DNA from: Aphelenchoides besseyi
Taxonomy: Eukaryota > Nematoda > Chromadorea > Rhabditida > Aphelenchoididae
Direction of reading: 5' to 3'
Length of the DNA stretch: 64,000 nt
NCBI GenBank assembly: GCA_024699855.1
Contig: JAMPIQ010000002.1
Span: forward strand, 1,364,001 to 1,428,000
Position numbers and translations under genes: made by a program. Each line of letters starts with the position of its first letter. Positions within the stretch are counted from its first letter, which is position 1. Below, in pieces: positions 55,959-64,000 of this stretch. The notes under the pieces were generated by a model. The model had not been told where the DNA came from, did not search any database, and saw only the letters and a list, made by a program, of their open reading frames with translations.

Positions 55959-57259
55959 CTAAGCAATCATTTTATTGAACATCTGGAAGAAGCGATCGGC
56001 CTCGTTCTCATCCTGAGGTTGTTCCTTCGTTTTTGAAGGTTGTCGTCGATGAAAGATGTTAAGAACAACGAAGAGAAGGAACATACTCGTAGTTCGAACC
56101 TGAAAACAAAGTTACGTAAACACACGATTATCTTGCAGCTCACTAAATTGACTAGCTCACGCCAAAACTGATCCATTAAAGTTTCCGCGTGCGTTAAAGA
56201 TAGCAAGTAGTAGATGTAGAAAAGACAATAAATAACGAAGAAAAAGGTGTGAGCGACGCTAAACGGATATATGAGACGAATCGAGATGCGGGCTTCATGC
56301 AACGAAAACGATTTGGCCAACGTGTAAGAATCCGAAATTTTTCTGAAAATGAGCTGCTAAGTTACTTTGTCAATCCAAAAAACTTACTGATAGTATCTAG
56401 CTATACGAAATTTGTTGTAGAGAAGTAAACATGAATCGCCAGCGTTTACGATTAGATCAAAGCAAATGTATCGAATGTATATGCCCAACAAGCCGACGTT
56501 ATTAGTGGATGTATTGTGGATAAGTGACGAGCAATAAACTCGATCGTATAGCATCTTATTTTTTGTATAGAATGAGAAGTAGCTTACTATCCAACATTGC
56601 GGGAACAACAAAAAGAACAGGCCAACAACGATCCCAAACACGGGAATTTTTTTGCTTGTATCGAAGAAAAGAGTGTAGAATCTTTCAAAAAGTAAAACCG
56701 CATGAAACGACTAAAACTCTAGAACTATTCATGACCTCAAACCTACGGTGTAAGCCACAGTGCAAGCAGCCACGTGTTGTGAGTAGAAAACGAAGCACAG
56801 ATCAGCACTAAAACTTCAATCTTTTTCGTTGTTTCTGTGTCAACTTGCCTCCAAATATAATCACAACCGTTTAAATGACGGACGTAAAGATACTACAAAC
56901 GAATATTATTGTTGTCAGACGCATACTTACCAGTCTATACAAGTAGATCAAAAAACAGTTGACGAATCCCCACACGTAATAAAAGAATCCGCACGCTGAA
57001 AGGATCTGAACGTCTTATTTTATTTTAATCTCCATTTGTCCAACACCTTCAAATTGATATCAACCAATCCAATAGCCTTTTGAACTTCTTTAGTCTTCAG
57101 ATACATGTACAAAGCAATTAAACCACAAACTGCGACAGAAACGTGAGCGAATGCAAGTCCTACCAACCATGGATTACGATTGAGTTCGTAGGCCAAATTT
57201 CAGTTCTCTTGAGTCACGTTGCCAACAACGATAAGTTCACTTTTATTAGATGTAGTCAT
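55959..57259 (-). pseudogene. Seven-transmembrane receptor (Sra/Sre-superfamily-like) with an early stop
   Basis: From ATG 57259 (MTTSNKSELIVVGNVTQEN) codon 20 is TGA (57200-57202). The same frame continues NLAYELNRNPWLVGLAFAHV with TM1. Later pieces include FGIVVGLFFLLFPQCWI, YCSSLIHNTSTNNVGLLGIY, NKFRIARYYQ, then SYTLAKSFSLHEARISIRLI, TFFFVIYCLFYIYYLLSL and TSMFLLFVVLNIFHRRQP. The end is acidic, with TAG at 55959-55961. SYxLxxxFxxxEA before TM6 recalls the Sra/Srb/Sre receptors. The TGA stands where a Cys would be expected, so a single base change may have inactivated it. Middle exons are only partly resolved. Confidence 0.6.
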
Positions 57260-57809
57260 GAATGAAAGTAAATCACACGTCGGTAGGATGCCGAGACCTC
57301 AGATACTCTTGACTTTTCTTCTACATTTGTAGTTTAAGAGAATTGAAGGCGTTGCGAGTCGCAGTTGAGACAACGAGAATTTTGCTTTTGTATGAAATGA
57401 ATAACTACGATTGATCTCGTGATTTCATTCAATACGTGCACTTTGTCCAACAAGTTGGTAATTCTAACATTTACATAAGATTTAATTTTCTATTTGACAT
57501 TTCAAATCAGTAAATGAATTGCACACACGAATATCCAGAGTCCGAGTTATTTGTGACCTGATCTCCAGCTTATGATCGAGGAAGTTTAGAACAAATTAGG
57601 TCAGGCATAAGCTACGGCTGATCAAACAGGAACAACCGATTGGTTACAATTTTAATCACGAAACTGGTGCCGATCAGATTTCTACTTGGATTGCAGCTAA
57701 ACAAACAGCAAAACGTATTAGTGATTACTTTTTTTGGTTAACTACATATCTAATAGCTGAGGTCGAGTATTTGAACCTAATGAGGCCACAGATGTCTAAA
57801 ATTTAAAAG
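57260..57809. other. No gene recognised
   Basis: Nothing supported seen. Confidence 0.45.
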
Positions 57810-58199
57810 ATGAACGACCTACAAGTCGCCGTCTTTTTGGTTCTATTTTCCGATTTCTTTTGTATTATATTGTAAGTTTACCCACTACACCATTATCGTG
57901 GATCATGTGACTTACAGTTATCATATCGTCAACATTTCAGTAGGGACTGGGAATGATCATCAGTTTGTGATCAAATCAAAGTGATGGGGCTTACATTTGT
58001 CTTGGCTCCTGACGATTATCTCGATCGTACTGAAGAACTCTACTCTGATTATTGCAGAATCAAAATCGTCAAGGGCTACGAACATAATGCGGTTTTACCG
58101 TATAGTTTACTCCGTAAGAATTGTTTCCTTTTTGACTACGAAGATCTTAAAGTTGGCTTGGCATCTCGAATCGACGCAAAAGCTTCCAACACCGTTTAG
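57810..58199 (+). CDS. Possible small secreted protein or fragment
   Basis: ATG 57810 opens a signal-like run (MNDLQVAVFLVLFSDFFCII) that meets a donor GTAAGT. After an acceptor near 57917 the frame soon stops. Further on, 57981-58199 is open and reads MGLTFVLAPDDYLDRTEELY and KNCFLFDYEDLKVGLASRID. I could not join the two, and do not recognise either. It abuts the 3' end of the receptor gene on the other strand. Confidence 0.25.
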
Positions 58200-58270
58200 T
58201 AAGCGTCAAAGAGAAATCAATAAAGTTCAAGTCTTTCGAAAAATCTTCCACAGTTACGAGCTTGCTTGCT

Positions 58271-59543
58271 CTAATAAATTCGACGTCTTTGGTCAACAAA
58301 TGGAAGCGAATGTTGAGCTGTTAAGTGATTAGGCGGAAGAACAGTTAATAGGGAAGGAGATGCAACAGTAGCAGCGGTAATCGAATTCTCATACGTTGGA
58401 TTGAACAATCTTCTAATCCTATACAAAACTTCTATCCTCCATGGCTTAATAAACCAAATGATTGCAAGGTCATCGACAGTTCTGAAGTCACAAAAAGATT
58501 ACTATCACGTTTCTCAACTTACCCATGAAAGCCTATTAGCGCTGACATAACCGTAGCCCATTTGCCAACGTGTGGATTCTAAAACCATCGTGAGACTTTC
58601 CACTTCCGTCAACCTACATTGTTGTAGACTAAGACTCCTTGAATCAGAACCGGAAACACAAAGAAAACGTATGCGATCACAATTTGACAGTTGATGGAGT
58701 TCAAAAGCATCAACTGGAATTTGTAAGTCGAAGTGATTGTCGATCTTCTTTTCGTTTTGCGCAGCAGATGAATCAGAATTCCGTGCAAAATTTTACCAAA
58801 AATGACAACAAAAACAACGATAATTAAAATGTAAAGTTGAAATGAACGCAAGTTCTTGTTGTTCGTAAAACAAATCATTGGTCTGTCGATACGATCCAAA
58901 AGATCGGGGTTCTCGGTTAGAAACTGCAGTCGAGTCTCCCTCCAGTCCCATTTCTGACCGATTAGCATCGGCAGCAAAACAGTTGCGTAGATGAACAGAT
59001 GAACGAACGCGTAGACGAAGTAGATGGTTTTGGAACGATCGAAGAAATCGCTGAGCCAACCGGGGGAAACACCTTAATGCAAAGTAACTCCAATCTAATC
59101 GTTCAACATACCTGCGAGAAACGATACAGTAGCGACCAGACGATGCTAAAGGTACACATTAGTTGATAATGATTCGAGTACTTTACCTGAGATTCAGGTT
59201 TATGATAGCAAAGAAGGCGACGTAGAACACGAAAACTGCGGAGTTCTGTCCGATCGACAAGAACGAATTGAACATTATACACGGAGAAGGAAAGAGAATG
59301 TCGGCGTGGTTGATGAACACAAGCAAGTGATACACATAGCCCCAAATGACTGCGAAAAGATCGGTCTTCTTGAGTCAAAAACTCACCGGTGTTGAACAGA
59401 TACCATCGATATTTGTGTAGTTGACGGGATTTATTGAAAATCAGATGTAACATCACGAGAAAAAGCGCACTTGAAGACATGAAGCTGATGATAACCACCG
59501 AACGCACAGCTCGTTCGACATCGCGACTAAAGTTACTCATCAT
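58271..59543 (-). CDS. Seven-transmembrane chemoreceptor, Srh/Sri-like
   Basis: About 350 residues from MMSNFSRDVERAVRSVVIIS. Segments: SFMSSSALFLVMLHLIF (TM1), YRWYLFNTVIWGYVYHLLVF (TM2), NSAVFVFYVAFFAIINLNL with WSLLYRFSQV (TM3), FVHLFIYATVLLPMLIG (TM4), LYILIIVVFVVIFGKILHGI (TM5), STYKFQLMLLNSINCQIVIA (TM6) and VMSALIGFHGTVDDLAIIWF (TM7). The tail signature FIKPWRIEVLYRI and the FHG motif are typical of the Srh/Sri branch of the Str superfamily. Ends at TAG 58271-58273. Introns are short GT-AG; no break seen. An upstream in-frame Met lies at 59564. Confidence 0.75.
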
Positions 59544-60206
59544 CAGGGCTTCTAAGCCAACCACGAGCTTTTTGAATGCTTGTCTTCAGACCGTTAATAT
59601 TCGATTACAAGGAAATGAATCGTTTTTTGGCTAGGCTCAAGCTAATCACATAAACTAATCATTGTTTGCCACAATTGAGGGATTAAAAACCAAAATATCC
59701 GAACAAAAACCCTTTTTAAGTACATGAGAACAAACATCATTAAAGAGGTGTGGTGAGTTGAACGGTAAAACACATTAACTTTCGTGGCCTTTGAACCTTT
59801 ACACATGTCAATATTGTAACCTAATACAATTATTGCGATGAAGGGGTAAATGAACCGTTGATATAAAAGTGAATGTATTTCTGAGCTTCAAGTGTCAATG
59901 TTCATTCAATTTTATAGAATTCATGTTTCGTTTAACAAATACAACAAGTGCAATCACTGTGCTCCCTTCAAATCTTCCAACTAGTTAGCGAAATGTTTCA
60001 TGTGAGTCAACAAAATTTAAAAACGATTTTTACGGTACAAGAAAAGATTACTAATATCTAAACACTGAGTATTAAACTAGAGTGTTTTCAATTGTTGATG
60101 TTATGTCGAACCAACAAAAACCGAAATGCGATGATGTTTGAACAGTCGCCTGCATATTGGAAATCTGTTTTTCATAGGCCGACAAAAGCATTTTTAGACA
60201 ATTGCA
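59544..60206. other. No gene recognised
   Basis: Upstream regions of the divergent receptor and acyltransferase genes. Confidence 0.5.
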
Positions 60207-62660
60207 ATGAAAATTGAATACGAAAAAGTAAGAACCGATGAATTTGAAGAACATCAAGTTCAACCTGTGGTCAAGAAAAGTAAGTCGTCGTTCATAGTTC
60301 TCAACTTTATTTAAGTTCGAAACGAAATTCAGTGTCTTCGGGCCGTTGCGATAAGTTCTGTCTTAATCTTTCATTGTTGGCCGTCTTCAGCCGGTTATCT
60401 TGGCGTTGACATGTGAGTTCTCTATCTTCCCTATTTTAAGTTGTGGTTTAGTTTCTTTGTCATTTCCGGCTACTTGATGTGCATGATTTTGCTTCGACAC
60501 GAACAGTTGACTTGGAATGATGTTCTCGATTTCTATTACCGAAGAATCAAACGAATTATTCCAACGTATCTTTTCGTTATTTCCGCGATTCTGTTCACTT
60601 GTTTGTTGTTGATTGTTCCATTTGAATATAGTCAAATAATCAAAGAAGCCATTCCATCGTTGTTGTTTTATTCGAATGACCCAATCGACACAAAAGTCCA
60701 CTACTTCGATGAGGTTGTTCCAAACACAGATTCCAGATTCAAAACGAATGATTTTCAGAGCTCCAAACATCATCATTTTTTTCTACACACATGGTCACTC
60801 TCCACCGAGTTGCAATTTTATCTTGTTGTGCCGCTGATCATTGCAATCTTTGGTTTGTTCCCATCCCTCAAATTCGTTATCATCTTCGTCCTCTCTGCTC
60901 TTTCATTTGTGTGGCAATTTACGGAAACTGGAGATCGTCAGCACTTTCTACCGCAAGGAAGAGTTTGGCAGTTTCTTTTTGGTTTCGTTGCTCATTTCAT
61001 CTACAAATCTCGACTTTTTGACATAAAACTAAATAACCAAGTTCTGGTCTATATCCGAGAGTTACTTCTCTTCACTCCACTGCTTTTTCTTCTGCTCATC
61101 AAATTCACTCGTTTTGTGCAATTTCAACGTCTATTCGTTGTGCTCATTACCACACTAATTATTTCTGTTTCCCACTCTAATTTCTCTTATCCTGACTATC
61201 TGGTCAGTTTGGGTGACTGCTCTTACTCGGTCTACTTGGTCCATTGGCCAATTTTAGTTTTTTACCAATTTCTGGAGCCCCAACATTACAATCAGAAACT
61301 CGAACACGATGGTAACAAATCGCCGCTGATCATTAACCCTGTGATATTTTAGTTGGTCTTTACATTATCGGCTTTTCACTATTGGTCGGCTACTTTGTGG
61401 AGAAGGTTTTTGCATCGATTCTGCGAAGAATCAAAAGTTGGCCTCATCTTTTATTTCTCACACTTATTCTCTATCTAATCGCCTTTTCCTTACTGATTGC
61501 TCTAAAAAATAGAACGTGGCGAACTCGTGAGGTATATTTAATATTTGTTATACTAGAATCGTTGACTTTAGGAGGATGAAACGTCTGAACGAGCTCAGCA
61601 GCTGCGAATCCGCGACACCAGGATGCTGTGGCAAACTCGTCATTTGAATTTGACGTTTAGTCGAGAACGAACAATCGAATTGAATCGTCGAATTTCAACT
61701 TTTCATATAACGTGTACGAATACAACTCACTGTTTGCCATCTAATTACAAGAATTTCACGTTTATTAAACACATTTGTCATGAGAAAGTAAGTCCGCTTA
61801 TTTGAAGTCATGATTGCTTGTAGGGTGATGGAAAAAAGAACGTAGTGGTTGTTGGCAACTCTCATGCCATGTTTGCGTTTCTTGGAATTGTTGAACATTT
61901 TCGTCCAATAGCTCAAAGTATCACGTTAATTGCAACTGGTGGCTGCTTTCTGGGACCCTTGAAACTTCAGAGCAGTAATCCGGTAAGTCAAGATTCAGTA
62001 GTCGACTAGCAGATCTTTTAGCGCGAATGCGTCAATTTCATTAGAACGATGGTGCGAATTATTCAGGAGTGGAAAGATGATATTGATATCTTGATACCGC
62101 TCTTCGGGTTTGTTCTCGTCTATTCACTCAACCATCAGATTGCAGATACGATTTTTCGTTTAAAAAGCCACGAAATGCAAGGAAAAGTGAACAAGAACTC
62201 TTACGACGATCAATCAAGTCATTTTACTCAACAGCAATCGAATTGCCGACTGAAGTCATTTTCATTTCTTCTGTCAATGTACTTTTCCCATTTAAAGCGT
62301 CGCCTCAACTGATTTCCGATTTGCATCAAAATCACTCAGTCAAACTCAAACGTTATCAAACGAGTCGAAAGGTAATCAGATCATCTGAATTCATTTATCG
62401 ATCTTTAGACTCAACTCGACTATTATCCTGGAGTTCGGCGGTCAATTGAACAAATCAAATGTCCGATTTGTGTTCACGTCAATTGGATGGATTTGTGGTG
62501 TTCGAAAGGCAAACGCGGAACTTGCAGCGCCATTGAACCTCGAAGAAACATTCTCTACTTTTCAGATAACCATCACGTTACGAGCTACGGATCGATGTTC
62601 GTGGGTGATTACCTGCTAAAAGCATATCAACGAAATGCAAATTTCTTTGCTCATCAATAG
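60207..62660 (+). CDS. OAC-type acyltransferase-3 with C-terminal SGNH domain
   Basis: About 680 residues in eight or more exons. After MKIEYEKVRTDEFEEHQ the membrane acyltransferase-3 domain begins EIQCLRAVAISSVLIFHCWP (the catalytic His) and IFFVISGYLM, RRIKRIIPTYLF, HTWSLSTELQFYLVVPLI and SLGDCSYSVYLVHWPILVF. The C-terminal 270 residues form an SGNH hydrolase-like domain. It has VVVVGNSHAMFAF (Ser nucleophile, here GNSH in place of GDSH), CxxGxx in TGGCFLG, and FSDNHHVTSYGSMF supplying Asp and His. This is the layout of C. elegans OAC proteins and bacterial OafA-like O-acyltransferases: the membrane part moves an acyl group across the membrane and the SGNH part transfers it, probably to surface glycans or lipids. 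Ends at TAG 62658-62660; intact. Confidence 0.85.
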
Positions 62661-62793
62661 AATTTTAGTCGTATATCGTCGTAGGCAACTGTATAAATAC
62701 GTTTCTTTTCAATGACGCACAACCACTCACTTGTTTGTTTAGATGATGAATTGCGAGTTTCGATGCAAAGAATCCTTCAATCGACGAATTTAA

Positions 62794-64000
62794 ATGAATA
62801 AAAAATATATCATTTGTTATGTGTTTTTAGTTTGCTTTATTGTGAAAACTGGATTATTTTACTATTACGCCGATCTGGAGTACTTTTATGTTTCACTAAC
62901 TCGAGATACCAATTGGAGAACAGCTCGGCAAAACTGATGCTCATAATCATGAGAAAGAAGATCAGAAATAGTATTCAATTAGCTCCGGCTAAGTTTAGAA
63001 GTAATATCGATCCATTTTGTTCACACAAATGTCGCTACACGACCGATCGTCAGCTTCTGCCGTCGGCCGATGGGGTCTTCTTACAACCAGTAGAAATCAC
63101 AGAAGGTGACAGAACCATGTGATTATTTCAAGCAAACATTTCAGATGGTCCCAACCGTTATTCTTCCAATCAGATCTTTTTTGTTTACTTATACGAAGCT
63201 CCCAAACACACTTTCAATAAGCGATTGACGTAGTGAGTATCTTCAGTCCAGTTTCTAGCTTCTGTTTTAGTTTACCTCCACATCAAATCAACTACAAGGT
63301 CGGTTTTATTCCCGGTTGTGACATCTACGCGGGTTACGGCGACTTTCCACTCAAGAATGCGAGTTATTTTGGTCGAGAAACAAAGACACCAAAAGTGAGT
63401 TGGCCATCTTGATTCTAACGGCAATCTTAAGCAAACTCCCGAAGAAGAATGGGAGAGAGTCAAGTCGATAGTGTTGAACAAAACTGAACCGGCATTTGCC
63501 GTCGTCTCTCACTGTCGAACAAATTCACATCGAGAAGATTATTTCGACACCTTCAAACTGTGAGTTCTTCAACGGTTGATTTCATTTCTGAGTTTCCAGT
63601 TTGTATCCCGAACTCCTCAATCTCTACGGCAACTGCTATACGGAAATGAGCAGAAGTAAACGCGATATGGCCAAGAAAATGGCGACCCATCACTTTTACT
63701 TTGCATTCGAAAATGCCATCTGCAACGGTTATGTCACAGAGAAGTTCATTGAACGAGCAAGAGGTCTCGTTGTGCCTGTGGTTTTGCGTCGTTCTGACTA
63801 CCGAACTCTATTGCCCGATGACTCGTATATTTCGGCGGACGATTTCGAGTATGTTTACTGTCATTAAGTCTCACATCATCTATTCAGCATGATGCATGAA
63901 TTGGCCGACTACTTAAAGTACCTTATGAAGAATAAATAAGTTTATTTGCGTTACTTCGAATGGACTAAACACTACAAACGAAAAGGCCCAGATCATCTCT
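62794..64000 (+). pseudogene. GT10 fucosyltransferase, broken, running off the window
   Basis: ATG 62794 opens a signal anchor (YIICYVFLVCFIVKTGLFYY). GT10 motifs follow: CSHKCRYTTDRQLLPSADGV, YSSNQIFFVYLYEAP, NYKVGFIPGCDIYAGYGDF, CRTNSHREDYFDTF, then HHFYFAFENAICNGYVTEKF and LVVPVVLRRSDY. Two problems are visible. Between the anchor and the first motif the frame meets a stop near 62937. Near the end, in KNK, a TAA (63937-63939) is followed in the same frame by VYLRYFEWTKHYKRK, the expected next GT10 sequence. The donor motif is otherwise complete. An exon of this gene (63432-63577) has been copied to 30424-30583. Confidence 0.75.

Noticed and set aside
57200..57202. TGA as a selenocysteine codon in the receptor gene
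   Set aside because: Nematodes have almost no selenoproteins and no SECIS-like element was seen; a nonsense mutation is simpler.
57997..58332. Plus-strand frame continuing KQREINKVQVFRKIF to 58332
   Set aside because: From 58271 on it is antisense to the last exon of the Srh/Sri-like receptor, which has the expected FIKPWR tail.
1..64000. Bacterial origin or contamination because of GH45 and OAC genes
   Set aside because: Both sit among intron-rich nematode genes, and OAC itself has many small introns; the layout is eukaryotic throughout.

Overview
The window is nuclear DNA of a nematode. Coding exons are interrupted by many tiny introns, mostly 36-60 nt, with GT...TTTCAG/TTTTAG borders and occasional GC donors. 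The gene content is nematode: families of seven-transmembrane chemoreceptors, CHK-type kinases, a CYP33-like P450, an NHX exchanger, a POU factor, GT92/GT10/DUF1647 glyco-enzymes, an OAC acyltransferase, a venom-allergen-like CAP protein, and a Tc1 element. A fungal-type GH45 endoglucanase points to the Bursaphelenchus/Aphelenchoides (Aphelenchoididae) lineage, where such genes are known from horizontal transfer; this placement is inference. Coordinates of multi-exon genes are outer limits with introns inside. No tRNA, rRNA, CRISPR or bacterial-type operon was recognised.

Layout. 0-3 kb: poorly resolved, a few unrecognised exons. 3-6.6 kb: two Lys-rich proteins (one secreted) and a damaged nuclear-receptor-like gene. 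6.8-11.2 kb: CHK-like kinase and Na+/H+ exchanger on the minus strand with a 60-residue gene between them. 12.3-18.2 kb, plus strand: small secreted protein, P450, DUF1647 glycosyltransferase-like protein, small tetraspan protein. 18.4-25 kb: Ly6-like GPI protein, pepsin-like protease, unrecognised minus-strand exons. 25.3-30 kb: ShKT protein with an RG/K-rich tail, POU factor, truncated Aurora kinase, frame-shifted GH45 cellulase. 30-42.6 kb: chemoreceptors and their pseudogenes interleaved with an F-box-like protein, an SH2-tyrosine kinase, a neprilysin remnant and AMPK beta. 42.8-50 kb: GT92, a small gene, CAP protein, a tandem I-PpoI-like His-Me finger protein, BTB protein. 51-59.6 kb: a chemoreceptor split by a Tc1-like element, a GT10 fucosyltransferase, two more receptors. 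60-64 kb: OAC acyltransferase and a broken second GT10 gene.

Themes. Cell-surface glycan modification (two GT10 genes plus a duplicated GT10 exon, GT92, DUF1647, OAC), chemosensation, and secreted host- or microbe-facing proteins (GH45, CAP, ShKT-RG protein, aspartic protease, Ly6) dominate. Several genes carry a visible break (stop, frameshift, truncation or insertion), as expected for birth-and-death evolution on a chromosome arm. The least expected content is the His-Me finger gene at 47-48.5 kb, the Tc1 insertion, and the recurrent GC-AG introns in the receptor family.
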